Source: a virus
IMG/VR virus record: IMGVR_UViG_3300039159_000147
Coordinates: 1-32,216 of that record
Reading direction: 5' to 3' (one strand)
DNA: 32,216 nt
The notes below the pieces were generated by a model. The model was not told the DNA's origin, made no database searches, and was given only the letters and a program-made list of their open reading frames with translations. Both the position numbers and the translations under genes were made by a program. Below are positions 1 through 7,227 of this stretch, piece after piece (the first letter of the stretch is position 1; the number at the start of each line of letters is the position of its first letter).

Positions 1-52
1 AGACCCTACAAAAATAGTACAAGATGGAAATAACAATTTAATACGAGTATAA
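1..52 (+). CDS. C-terminal end of an upstream phage gene (partial)
   Basis: Reading from base 2 gives 16 codons ending in TAA at 50-52, one base before the ATG of the next gene. That tight spacing is typical of the tail operon, so this is probably the end of a tail or baseplate gene lying outside the window. Too little remains to name a family. A second frame ending at 33 is also open, so the frame choice rests on the spacing. Confidence 0.5.
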   Translation, partial: DPTKIVQDGNNNLIRV

Positions 53-53
53 A

Positions 54-1064
54 ATGGCAGATTTTACAAGCGTAAGAGTTGGCGAACTGCCACCAGCGAT
101 ATTTAGCCCTTCGGATTTAATCCCTCACGAAATAGGTGGGCTATTAAAAAGGGGGACGTTAACGGATATGGCCACGGCTATTTCATTAATAATTGGTGCA
201 ACTGCTGGCGTAGGATTTAGAGCTGTTCAAGTAAATGACGGCGATACGTTGCCAACAACGACGCAACAAGAATTTATTTTAGTAGGACGCGGGACTTATT
301 TTAACGTCGATGGAGGTGCGACAGTAGTAGCTAATGAAGGTTTAAACGTATTAGTGTCAAATGGCACTTTTTGGAGTTTAGGCGTTTCTATTCCTATAAT
401 AACCCCTGAAGTTGTTGTAAAAAATTACAGTCAATTAATTTTAAGAACGGTAAACCCTCAAAATTACACGTTGCCAGATAATACCCAAGTGCAAATTTTA
501 CACAAAAACGGTGGTTTTTTATACCCTAATTTTTGGGTACAAAACGGCAATATTTTAACGATTACAGACGGTTTTGACCCTAATGGATTAGACGAAATAG
601 TAATTACGGGAATACAGCAAGAAACGCAGAATACACAACCTTTTACCGATATTTTATTAAATCAGGTTATAATGCTGCAAGTGGCGACATCATTTATATC
701 TTCTAACTTTGATTTGTCAGGTTTAGGAGTTGGCGCATTTACAAAATATGCAATTTGCAACGGCAATAACGGAACAGAAGATTTTGGAGGACGCACGCCT
801 ATAGGATTTGATACAGTTAAATATCCGACGCTTGGAGCTAAATTAGGCTCTGAAAATGCGGTTTTAGTTCAGCATTCACACGTAGTTAAATTACAACCAT
901 TAAATTCAAATAACGATTTTGGTAGTGGCAAATTGTCTACTGGTAATCAACCTACAGAAGGAATAATACCTGATATAAATACAGAGTTAGCGGGGGAAAG
1001 CGGAATAGGTAAAAATATGCAGCCTTCAATAGTTGTATTATACATAAAAAAAATAACTTCTTAA
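54..1064 (+). CDS. Phage tail-collar domain protein
   Basis: This 336-residue structural protein probably sits at the tail tip or fibre base. The C-terminal third looks like a phage tail-collar domain: a YAICNGNNGTEDFGGRTPIG segment near residue 240, then a histidine pair (QHSHVV) and the ending QPSIVVLYIKKI, a common close for collar proteins. The N-terminal half has no family I can name but includes beta-rich, Gly/Asn-rich sequence suited to a trimeric fibre. It starts one base after the previous stop and is followed after 10 bases by the long fibre gene, so it belongs to the tail operon. The collar call is family recognition; its position in the virion is inferred. Confidence 0.75.
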   Translation: MADFTSVRVGELPPAIFSPSDLIPHEIGGLLKRGTLTDMATAISLIIGATAGVGFRAVQVNDGDTLPTTTQQEFILVGRGTYFNVDGGATVVANEGLNVLVSNGTFWSLGVSIPIITPEVVVKNYSQLILRTVNPQNYTLPDNTQVQILHKNGGFLYPNFWVQNGNILTITDGFDPNGLDEIVITGIQQETQNTQPFTDILLNQVIMLQVATSFISSNFDLSGLGVGAFTKYAICNGNNGTEDFGGRTPIGFDTVKYPTLGAKLGSENAVLVQHSHVVKLQPLNSNNDFGSGKLSTGNQPTEGIIPDINTELAGESGIGKNMQPSIVVLYIKKITS

Positions 1065-1074
1065 TTAAACAAAA

Positions 1075-3285
1075 ATGAAAAAGTATTTATTATTATTGCT
1101 ATCAATCGGGGCATTTGCGCAAACAAATCCAACGGCATTTAACAAGCTTAGTATTAAGCAAAACATTGAGGATAATTTAGCAAATCGGGTAGTAGTTCAA
1201 GATCCCGTTACGGGCGAATTAAAATGGGTTTTAAAACCTAGTTTAGTGCCACAAGCCAACGCTACAACAAGCGGAACGGTTAAAACTACAACGGCGGAAG
1301 TAAACCCACAAGTGTACACAGTTTCGATAGCGGACAATTTACTTAACGCAAAAGTAGATAAAACAACTACTATCAACGGTCAGGCCTTAAGTGGTAATAT
1401 TACGATAGCGACAGGAACCGTAAACAGCACCGATGCACAATTACGAGATAGAGCCACGCATACAGGAGTTCAGGCTATTGCCACGGTAACAGGATTGCAA
1501 ACGGCTTTGGATGGCAAGCAAGCTACAGGAGATTTTGCCACAAACACAACGGTAACTAATGGACTAAACTCAAAAATAAACACCTCTGAAAAAGGAGTAA
1601 TTAATGGAGTTGCTACACTTGGTGCTAACGGCAAGATTCCAAACTCACAAATTCCCGCCCTTGCAATTTCAGAAACTTTCCTAGTTGGTTCACAGGCTGA
1701 AATGTTAGCTTTAAGTTTAGCAGATCAAGGCGATATTGCTATTAGATCAGATGTAAGTAAAGCTTTTATTTTAAGACAAACGCCCTCTTCTACGTTAGGC
1801 AATTGGAGTGAGTTATTAACGCCAGCATCGACCGTCACAAGTGTAGCTGGAAAAGTTGGAGCAGTTGTTTTGAATAGTGGAGATGTAGGACTTGGAAATG
1901 TTCCAAATACTGACTTTACAAGTGCTGTAAATTTAAACACCGCAAAAGTTGGAATGACAACCGCTCAAAGTAATGCGATTGTGGCTAATACAGCCAAAGT
2001 AAGTAATGCCACACACACAGGAGACGCAACAGGAAGTACAGCTTTAACCTTAGCAACAGTTAACAGTAATGTTGGAAGTTTTGGAAATTCAACAACTGTT
2101 CCCACAGTTACGGTAAATGGAAAGGGATTAGTTACTGCAGTTTCTGCAACATCTATTCCTATAGCTTCAACATCAGTTACAGGGTTGTTAACTTCAACAA
2201 ATTTTAATAATTTTAATGCTAAAATATCAGGCACAGGCACAACAAACCAAATAGCTAAATTTACTGCTACTGGTGCGGTTGGGAATAGTTCTATATTTGA
2301 TAATGGCAACGTAGGTATAAACCAACCCAACCCAACAGAAAAACTCGACGTAGTAGGTAATGGGAAGTTTAGTGGTACAGTAACAGCCACTTCATTCGCT
2401 AGAAATGGTGGTTTGTCTACAGATGCTCAAATGGCAAACGGAACGGTAAAGGCCATGGGTAATGTAGACAACACAAGTGACGCAAACAAACCTATTTCAA
2501 CAGCTACGCAAACGGCTTTGGATTTAAAACCAAATACTACTTCTTTAGGTTCAAATGCTTTTAATTCTATAAATTATTTACCAATTAGTAATACGTTTGG
2601 AATACTTAAAGATTGCAATGCATATAGCAGTTCAAATATAGAAATTGGTTTTAATTGGGTTAATTCTCCTGTAAATGATATTGCTGCTCTTACTACAATT
2701 TTTTATTCTGAAGATTGGATAAGTCAAACATTTACTCTAATTAGTGATCGGCTTTTAACGTATACAAGGAATAGATATAGTGGCACTACATGGTCTGAAT
2801 GGTCTATTCAAATAAACTCAAATAACCATCAAAATTATTCATTACCATTAACTGGGGGGACTATAACAGGTACAGTAACAGCGTCGCCAGCCACACTACC
2901 AACTCAATTAGCTACTCTAGGACAGGTAAACGCTGTAGCCTCTAGCGGAACTTATACACCTAATATTACAAACGATAATAATTCTGGAACATTCACAGGC
3001 ATTTCTGCAAGTTATACTAAAATAGGCAATATAGTAAATGCTACAGTTAGTTTTGGATGTTCATCAACTACTTCAAATACTTTAACAATAATAGATATAA
3101 CGTTACCATTTGCCAGTGACGGGGCGAGTATTGGAATGGGTAATTTAAGTTTGTCTGACGAAGGTGGTATTTTAGGATTTGGTAGAATACTTAGAAACGG
3201 CAGGATTGAATTTAAATCAGTAAGTACCCTTGATCACCTTGTTGTTGTTAATTTTCAATACGTAGCTAGCGATATACTTAATTAA
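1075..3285 (+). CDS. Long tail fibre / receptor-binding protein with signal-like N-terminus
   Basis: A 736-residue repetitive, Thr/Asn/Ala-rich protein of tail-fibre type. Residues 1-16 (MKKYLLLLLSIGAFAQ) look like a secretion signal. The middle carries many short repeats built around NTAKVxxATHTG and SGTVTAT-like units, and a segment GNVGINQPNPTEKLDVVGN of a kind frequent in Bacteroidota fibre proteins. Around residues 500-580 a stretch ending in TYTRNRYSGTTWSEWSIQI resembles a pyocin-knob lectin fold. The C-terminus is a beta-rich head that may contact the receptor. The signal-like start is odd for a virion protein that need not be exported. Fibre identity is fairly sure; receptor role is inferred. 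Confidence 0.75.
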   Translation: MKKYLLLLLSIGAFAQTNPTAFNKLSIKQNIEDNLANRVVVQDPVTGELKWVLKPSLVPQANATTSGTVKTTTAEVNPQVYTVSIADNLLNAKVDKTTTINGQALSGNITIATGTVNSTDAQLRDRATHTGVQAIATVTGLQTALDGKQATGDFATNTTVTNGLNSKINTSEKGVINGVATLGANGKIPNSQIPALAISETFLVGSQAEMLALSLADQGDIAIRSDVSKAFILRQTPSSTLGNWSELLTPASTVTSVAGKVGAVVLNSGDVGLGNVPNTDFTSAVNLNTAKVGMTTAQSNAIVANTAKVSNATHTGDATGSTALTLATVNSNVGSFGNSTTVPTVTVNGKGLVTAVSATSIPIASTSVTGLLTSTNFNNFNAKISGTGTTNQIAKFTATGAVGNSSIFDNGNVGINQPNPTEKLDVVGNGKFSGTVTATSFARNGGLSTDAQMANGTVKAMGNVDNTSDANKPISTATQTALDLKPNTTSLGSNAFNSINYLPISNTFGILKDCNAYSSSNIEIGFNWVNSPVNDIAALTTIFYSEDWISQTFTLISDRLLTYTRNRYSGTTWSEWSIQINSNNHQNYSLPLTGGTITGTVTASPATLPTQLATLGQVNAVASSGTYTPNITNDNNSGTFTGISASYTKIGNIVNATVSFGCSSTTSNTLTIIDITLPFASDGASIGMGNLSLSDEGGILGFGRILRNGRIEFKSVSTLDHLVVVNFQYVASDILN

Positions 3286-3297
3286 ATATAAATAAAA

Positions 3298-3465
3298 ATG
3301 AAAAATTGGAAAACAACAGTTGCAGGCATGGCCGTAGCAATTTTATTAATAGCGGTTCAAATGGGCTACATTAGTCAAGAAGTAGCAACAGCAATTACAA
3401 CAATTGCAGTATCTCTGGGGCTTATTGCTTCAAAAGATGCGGGAGTAACGGGAACAAGAAAATAA
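3298..3465 (+). CDS. Small two-segment membrane protein, holin-like
   Basis: A 55-residue protein starting MKNWKTTVAGMAVAILLIA and ending KDAGVTGTRK. Two hydrophobic stretches (about residues 8-23 and 28-43) flank a short polar turn, and both ends are charged. Small proteins of this shape sit beside lysozyme genes in many Bacteroidota phages and are plausible holins, which would permeabilise the inner membrane and time lysis. It lies 12 bases after the fibre gene and just before a strong terminator. Holin function is inferred from size, topology and neighbours; no sequence motif proves it. Confidence 0.6.
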   Translation: MKNWKTTVAGMAVAILLIAVQMGYISQEVATAITTIAVSLGLIASKDAGVTGTRK

Positions 3466-3475
3466 ACTATTAAAT

Positions 3476-3499
3476 GGGGATTAATTATCCCCTTTTTTT
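3476..3499 (+). terminator. Rho-independent terminator after the fibre/holin genes
   Basis: Perfect 6-bp stem GGGGAT (3476-3481) / ATCCCC (3487-3492) with a 5-base loop, followed by seven T at 3493-3499. It closes the tail-fibre/holin transcript. The next gene has its own -7 box overlapping the T run. Confidence 0.85.
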
Positions 3500-3506
3500 A
3501 TCTTTA
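3499..3506 (+). promoter_or_regulatory. -7 box TATCTTTA placed 4 bases before an ATG
   Basis: TATCTTTA matches the Bacteroidota -7 consensus TAnnTTTG except the last base. It ends exactly four bases before the ATG at 3511, so transcription would start at or beside the ATG. I see no clean TTG at the -33 distance. It directly follows the terminator, so the downstream lysis genes need a new promoter. Confidence 0.5.
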
Positions 3507-3510
3507 CTAA

Positions 3511-3825
3511 ATGCAGGAAAACTTACAATACTTAGGCGCAATTATATCGGGAATAATCTTGTTTATTACAGGCAGAAAAAGCAAAAGCATATTAGAGAAA
3601 AAAGACAATGCAAACGCCGTTGAAGCAATGCAACGAGCATACGATATTTTTTTGAAGCATTATAAAGACCAATACGATGGGCTATTGAATAGACTAGATG
3701 GGCTTGAGCTTAGAAATGCAATTTTGATGGAAAGTGCTGAAACATGGGAAAAGAAATTTAAGGAGCTCGATAAAAAATACAAGGATTTGCAGGTTATTTG
3801 CGAAGGTTTAAAAAAAAAGAGATGA
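3511..3825 (+). CDS. Membrane-anchored coiled-coil protein of the lysis cassette
   Basis: 104 residues: an N-terminal hydrophobic segment (about residues 6-20, LQYLGAIISGIILFI) followed by a long charged helix (residues 25-104) rich in Lys, Glu and Leu with heptad-like spacing, so a single-pass protein with a coiled coil. The gene overlaps the lysozyme gene by ATGA (3822-3825), indicating translational coupling. Possible roles are a second holin/antiholin or a spanin-like partner; sequence alone does not decide. A -7 box four bases upstream suggests a leaderless start. Confidence 0.6.
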   Translation: MQENLQYLGAIISGIILFITGRKSKSILEKKDNANAVEAMQRAYDIFLKHYKDQYDGLLNRLDGLELRNAILMESAETWEKKFKELDKKYKDLQVICEGLKKKR

Positions 3826-4340
3826 GAGTAAATGACAAAGGCATTACAGCTTTACATAAAAGAGAAGGACTAAGATTAAAGCCTTATTTAGACACAAAAG
3901 GCGTTCCTACTATTGCAATGGGCAACACTTATTACTTGGATGGACGGAACGTAAAGATGAGCGATCCTGAACTATCGCATATAGAAGCCAATAAATTAAG
4001 TATATTTGTCGCTAATGATTTTGGAAAGTATGTAAATAGTAAAGTTACATCAGCAGTTAATCAGTATCAATTTAATGCACTTGTTTCCATCGCTTACAAT
4101 ATTGGAAAGAAAGGATTTAACACCTCTACTTTTTTAAAACTGCTGAACAAAAACCCAAATGACCCTAAAATTGCAGCGGCCATCATGATGTGGACAAAAG
4201 ACAAGGAGTTAATCCCTCGCAGATTAGAAGAAGTAAATCAGTACTTTACAAACATTCCTAACGCGCAAATTAAAGGCTTAGAAACAAAATACATGGCAAT
4301 TTATAAAGCCTATAAAGTTATTTTGGCACGTAATTTGTAA
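3822..4340 (+). CDS. Endolysin: T4-type lysozyme (glycoside hydrolase 24)
   Basis: A 172-residue muramidase that would cleave the N-acetylmuramic acid to N-acetylglucosamine bond of peptidoglycan during lysis. The catalytic triad of the T4 lysozyme family is visible with exact spacing: E15 (in HKREGLRLKPY), D24 and T30, matching the E11/D20/T26 intervals of T4. The region from QYQFNALVSIAYNIG to the C-terminus matches the helical lobe of the family. I chose ATG at 3822 because it overlaps the preceding stop as ATGA and leaves a normal N-terminus; an open frame extends eight codons further upstream. No signal peptide is seen, so export probably depends on the holin. Confidence 0.92.
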   Translation: MRVNDKGITALHKREGLRLKPYLDTKGVPTIAMGNTYYLDGRNVKMSDPELSHIEANKLSIFVANDFGKYVNSKVTSAVNQYQFNALVSIAYNIGKKGFNTSTFLKLLNKNPNDPKIAAAIMMWTKDKELIPRRLEEVNQYFTNIPNAQIKGLETKYMAIYKAYKVILARNL

Positions 4341-4346
4341 TATATT

Positions 4347-4805
4347 ATGAAAACAACATCATGGAAAAAATCATTACAAAAATCAGCAAATTACTTTTTG
4401 GCGATAATTACGGCGCTTCTATTTTTAGGTTGTAGTGCAAGAAAAACAGAAAATACAAAAGTAAAAAAACTTGAAAAATTAGAATCCGCTAAATTAGATT
4501 TTAGCGGCTCAATTTCGTCTAACACTCAAATGGATAAAAGTATTATTTTCGTTCGGGAAATCTACGAGAAAGGCGAAATTAAAGAAAAGCAAACAACTAC
4601 TCAAAATAATAAATTAGATCAAAAAATAAAGATTGAGTACCGATATATTAAGCAAAAGCAAACTATTTATAAAACAATAACTTTAAAAAATAAAAAAACC
4701 CAAAAAGAAGCTGTTTCTAATTGGGTTTGGTTCGTTGGATTGTTTTTAGTTTTTTTGTTTGCTATTCTAAAATGGAATAAAGAACTTTTTAGGTTTCAAA
4801 ATTAA
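4347..4805 (+). CDS. Probable unimolecular spanin (lipoprotein with C-terminal membrane segment)
   Basis: 152 residues with two membrane anchors at opposite ends. The N-terminus is a lipoprotein signal: Lys-rich residues 1-12, a hydrophobic stretch to 27, then a lipobox ending LFLGC with C29 as the acylated cysteine. A charged periplasmic domain (about 30-122) is followed by a strong C-terminal segment WVWFVGLFLVFLFAILKW (about 126-144). This is the layout of phage T1 gp11-type u-spanins, which bridge outer and inner membranes and fuse them at the last step of lysis. It lies six bases after the endolysin stop. Position and topology support the call; no sequence homology was tested. Confidence 0.7.
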   Translation: MKTTSWKKSLQKSANYFLAIITALLFLGCSARKTENTKVKKLEKLESAKLDFSGSISSNTQMDKSIIFVREIYEKGEIKEKQTTTQNNKLDQKIKIEYRYIKQKQTIYKTITLKNKKTQKEAVSNWVWFVGLFLVFLFAILKWNKELFRFQN

Positions 4806-4852
4806 TTTTCATAATTATAATACATTTATGTCTTTTAGCTAATAGTAAACCG

Positions 4853-5023
4853 CTATTTAAACGAAACTCGATAAACAATCATATCTCCAACAGAAATTGG
4901 AAACGGTAGCATTTTAAGCGAGTGATAAGGTAAATTGAATTCTATACACAACTTTTTAAAATTACCTCTGCAAATCGGTTCTTTATCGGGCTGGATTAAT
5001 ATTATTACGTTTTGTCTTTGCAT
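4853..5023 (-). CDS. Small protein, third gene of a reverse-strand mini-operon
   Basis: A 56-residue reading frame on the minus strand, ATG at 5023, TAG at 4853. The start codon overlaps the stop of the preceding gene as TAATG, strong support for translation. The sequence starts MQRQNVIILIQPDKEPICRG and includes FNLPYHSLKM and FPISVGD. That arrangement of a conserved Cys and a Leu-Pro-Tyr turn is familiar from small Bacteroidota phage hypotheticals, but I know no function. It converges on the spanin gene with 47 bases between stops and no obvious GC-rich terminator. Confidence 0.65.
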   Translation of the reverse strand: MQRQNVIILIQPDKEPICRGNFKKLCIEFNLPYHSLKMLPFPISVGDMIVYRVSFK

Positions 5024-5214
5024 TATATTAATATTTTTTTTACAAGTATAGTTCCTAAGTTATAAGAATCCCCAAATAAAGTTATTCCCAAAAATCCACG
5101 CTTTATATTTGAATTATTTACGGTGTGAATTAAATGATCAGTATGTAAAATAGTATCTCCGTTTTTTATAGTGGAGATATGAACCTCCACTATTTTATAT
5201 TTTGATAAATCCAT
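5023..5214 (-). CDS. Small hypothetical protein, second gene of the mini-operon
   Basis: 63 residues, MDLSKYKIVEVHISTIKNGD at the start, no membrane segment or motif I recognise. It begins two bases after the stop of the upstream gene and ends with a TAATG overlap into the downstream gene, so it is the middle of a three-gene operon. A perfect 9-bp inverted repeat lies inside codons 9-17 (5168-5193) and could fold in the mRNA near the start. Confidence 0.65.
   Translation of the reverse strand: MDLSKYKIVEVHISTIKNGDTILHTDHLIHTVNNSNIKRGFLGITLFGDSYNLGTILVKKILI
5168..5193 (-). repeat. Perfect inverted repeat inside the start of a small gene
   Basis: Arms ATAGTGGAG (5168-5176) and CTCCACTAT (5185-5193) with an 8-base loop. 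The fold would lie about 20 bases into the coding region on the mRNA. The hexamers GTGGAG and CTCCAC are the same as those in the two loops of the RNA at 12125-12216. It may be chance, since codon content alone can produce it. Confidence 0.5.
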
Positions 5215-5216
5215 AA

Positions 5217-5354
5217 TTAAGCGGTCATGTATAGTGCTTTTTGTCTCGCTGTTTTTAAGTAATCAACTTGATTCCAAAACTTTTCAACTAATATAAAAGC
5301 TTCATTTTCTGAATAACCCATTTTAATAATTTCGTTTTGTGTTTTAGTTTTCAT
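5217..5354 (-). CDS. Small hypothetical protein, first gene of the mini-operon
   Basis: 45 residues, starting MKTKTQNEIIKMGYSENEAF and ending KALYMTA; helical and charged. The ATG at 5354 lies about 33 bases downstream of a consensus promoter on the minus strand, and the stop is two bases before the next start. The pattern NEIIKMGYSENEAFILVEKFW resembles the start of the 5616-6002 protein (EEIIQEAYLKLGYSKSDIETYV), so the two may share a small helical module. Function unknown. Confidence 0.65.
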   Translation of the reverse strand: MKTKTQNEIIKMGYSENEAFILVEKFWNQVDYLKTARQKALYMTA

Positions 5355-5390
5355 AATAATTATTTTTAGTGTTTCGCTTTATTGCTGGTG

Positions 5391-5420
5391 TAAAGATACA
5401 ACTGATATTTATATAAACAA
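5391..5420 (-). promoter_or_regulatory. Consensus Bacteroidota promoter for the reverse mini-operon
   Basis: On the minus strand: TTG (5420-5418), a 19-base spacer, and TATCTTTA (5398-5391), close to the TTG-N19-TAnnTTTG promoter recognised by the Bacteroidota primary sigma factor. Transcription should start near 5386, about 30 bases before the ATG at 5354. Confidence 0.75.
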
Positions 5421-5470
5421 TACTTTTTTGTAATTATTTTTAAAATATTTACTAATTTGCAATAAACATC

Positions 5471-5609
5471 GCACAACAGCATATTTGCGCTAGTGGCAGG
5501 CTTGGTTTGTGTCCGAAAAGACTCGGATAGTATTAATTATTGTTTTGTGCTTTTTGGCATCGGTCTTGAATTTCCGCCACCATCGCAAGATATGCGGAAC
5601 GTTAGGAGC
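5471..5609 (-). repeat. attC-like hairpin repeat A
   Basis: Outer boxes GCACAAC (5471-5477) and GTTAGGAGC (5601-5609) flank inner arms GCATATTTGCG (5479-5489) and CGCAAGATATGC (5584-5595), which pair with one bulged base. Between them are further small stems, for example TCCGA/TCGGA near 5512-5527. The layout (outer AAC/GTT boxes, inner complementary boxes with an extrahelical base, variable centre) is that of integron attC sites, but the outer boxes do not match RYYYAAC/GTTRRRY exactly. It follows the gene at 5616 on the minus strand. Confidence 0.5.
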
Positions 5610-5615
5610 AACCGC

Positions 5616-6002
5616 CTAATATAGTGGTAATTTTATGGTTTCAATTATTTTATAATAACCAAGATTTAATTTCCAAAACTCCCTTTGTAATCTATCCTCA
5701 TTAATATTTTCTTTACAAACCCAACTTGTTAATAAAATTTTACCATCGTTTTCAAGAGCAAAACAATCACAATCAAATTGTGGCATATCATTTTCACAAT
5801 ATATTTTCACCCAACCATTATTGTTTTCAATTTTAAATAATTCTTCTGGTCTAAAACTAACTCCAGAATTATGTCCTGTTAATATTTTAGAGTTTCCAAG
5901 TACATGTCTACTCCACCCGTTCACACTTACGTATGTTTCTATATCAGATTTTGAATAACCTAATTTAAGGTACGCTTCTTGTATTATTTCTTCTTTTGTC
6001 AT
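5616..6002 (-). CDS. Hypothetical protein carried between attC-like repeats A and B
   Basis: 128 residues from ATG at 6002 (MTKEEIIQEAYLKLGYSKSD). An upstream in-frame ATG at 6047 would put the first 15 codons inside repeat B, so I prefer the later start. The N-terminal 25 residues look like a helical hairpin; the rest is mixed alpha/beta with two nearby Cys (QFDCDCFALENDGKILLTSW) and a Trp-rich C-terminal half. No family is recognised. The stop is only a few bases from repeat A, as for a gene cassette. Confidence 0.6.
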   Translation of the reverse strand: MTKEEIIQEAYLKLGYSKSDIETYVSVNGWSRHVLGNSKILTGHNSGVSFRPEELFKIENNNGWVKIYCENDMPQFDCDCFALENDGKILLTSWVCKENINEDRLQREFWKLNLGYYKIIETIKLPLY

Positions 6003-6036
6003 TTGATTATTTTTAAAAATTAGTATTGTGTGGTAT

Positions 6037-6171
6037 GCTCCTAACACTCGTTTGCACGCATTGCGGGTCTTGTGGTTTAATCATATTTTCGTTTCGCAAG
6101 AAATTTAGTAATATCCAAAAAATTAAGTTTTCGAAATTTGTCATATCGCCTATCTGCAAAACGTTATAAGC
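6037..6171 (-). repeat. attC-like hairpin repeat B
   Basis: Outer boxes GCTCCTAAC (6037-6045) and GTTATAAGC (6163-6171); inner arms CGTTTGCA (6049-6056) and TGCAAAACG (6155-6163) pair with one extra A. The outer box GCTCCTAAC is the exact inverse of the GTTAGGAGC box of repeat A, so the gene between A and B is bounded by the same nonamer in opposite orientations. Just outside (6175-6200) lies a TAACCACAATAT-type motif also seen beside repeat C. Confidence 0.5.
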
Positions 6172-6333
6172 AACAGCTTATATTGTGGTTAAAATTTTTT
6201 TTACATATTTTTTACCGCTCAAGCATTGTATGGCGTATTTATATGACGTTTTCCCTTTTACGTTTTAACGTTTATCTGTTTTTTTCATGCTTAAGGTTAA
6301 TAAAGTATTACTCTTTATAGATCTGTTTAGAAG
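6172..6333. other. AT-rich non-coding stretch
   Basis: Between repeat B and the stop of the sigma-like gene I see no convincing gene on either strand. Plus-strand open frames here are low-complexity Phe/Leu runs. The segment would be the 3' tail of the middle cassette. Confidence 0.5.
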
Positions 6334-7218
6334 TTATTGCATATTTTGGTTGGAGTACAAAACGCCATCCATAATAAAGCACTTTTTATTTTTAATGTTC
6401 TTTTCTATTGAATTATTTACTGCATTTTTTGAGTCTTGTTTTAAAGACTTCCCTTCGTTAATTTTTAAGACTAATCTAAGTTTTTCAATATCTATTTTAT
6501 TATCATTTTTAGATAAAATAAACATTATTTTTTCTTTATATGAAGCTTCAAAAGGATATTCATTGTAATAGTATTTTTTATTATCTAGTATTTCAAACAT
6601 AGAGGTTTTTTCACTATCACGACCTATAATATCTTCATAAGAAATATCATTGTTTAATATGTTTTTTTCTTTCATTTTTTTAAATAGTTTTTTTCTTGAA
6701 AAATATGTTTTACTTCTTAATTCGTCTTTTTCTAGTCCCAAATATTTGGACAATTTTTCATTACCTACGTGTTTTATTTTTAACTTTAAAATGCGTTTTT
6801 GTTCATCATTGTCAAAATCTTCTATTATATCTAAAATATCTTTTTCTGTAACTTTTTCTTTTAGAATCCCGTTTTTTTCTGTTTCAAATATCATAGCTAT
6901 AATGTCAACTGGTTTGTGGGTATAACCTAACTCAGTAAAATAGTTTTTTTCTACTTTTGCCCTATTCCACTTTTTTTTAAGATAATTATAATAAACCGAT
7001 TTCATTCTTAAATAAGATATTGCTACAAAATGATCTTTACTATTTACTATACATTTTTCACTTTCTATATACTTTTTAATAGAAAAATAATAATCGTGTA
7101 GCAAATCATCAGAAGTGTAAATGTTATCATTAAATCCTAGTTGGTTTCCTTTGTAATAAACAATTCTACTTCTTTCTTTTAATTCATTATAAAATTCTTT
7201 AAAAAGAGTATTTAGCAT
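6334..7218 (-). CDS. Sigma-70-family-like protein carried between attC-like repeats
   Basis: 294 residues from the ATG at 7218 (MLNTLFKEFYNELKERSRIV). Residues ~37-90 (TSDDLLHDYYFSIKKYIE, then SYLRMKSVYYNYLKKKW) resemble region 2 of ECF-type sigma factors; residues ~150-195 (DEQKRILKLKI, KLSKYLGLEKDEL, YFSRKKLFKKMKE) resemble the region 4 helix-turn-helix. A further ~100 Lys/Asn-rich residues follow and are not typical. It could redirect host RNA polymerase, or be a degenerate relative. An in-frame ATG 22 codons upstream (7284) would lie inside repeat C, so I reject it. Lys/Glu/Ile-rich composition is more extreme than in the phage core genes. Recognition is by pattern only. Confidence 0.5.
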   Translation of the reverse strand: MLNTLFKEFYNELKERSRIVYYKGNQLGFNDNIYTSDDLLHDYYFSIKKYIESEKCIVNSKDHFVAISYLRMKSVYYNYLKKKWNRAKVEKNYFTELGYTHKPVDIIAMIFETEKNGILKEKVTEKDILDIIEDFDNDEQKRILKLKIKHVGNEKLSKYLGLEKDELRSKTYFSRKKLFKKMKEKNILNNDISYEDIIGRDSEKTSMFEILDNKKYYYNEYPFEASYKEKIMFILSKNDNKIDIEKLRLVLKINEGKSLKQDSKNAVNNSIEKNIKNKKCFIMDGVLYSNQNMQ

Positions 7219-7227
7219 AAAAACATT

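Noticed and set aside
1725-2390. Reverse-strand open frames inside the long fibre gene
   Set aside because: They are antisense shadows of the repetitive Thr/Ala/Asn fibre sequence.
6138-6925. Plus-strand open frames across the sigma-like gene region
   Set aside because: They are Phe/Leu/Ser-rich low-complexity translations antisense to a better gene, with no promoter or coupling.
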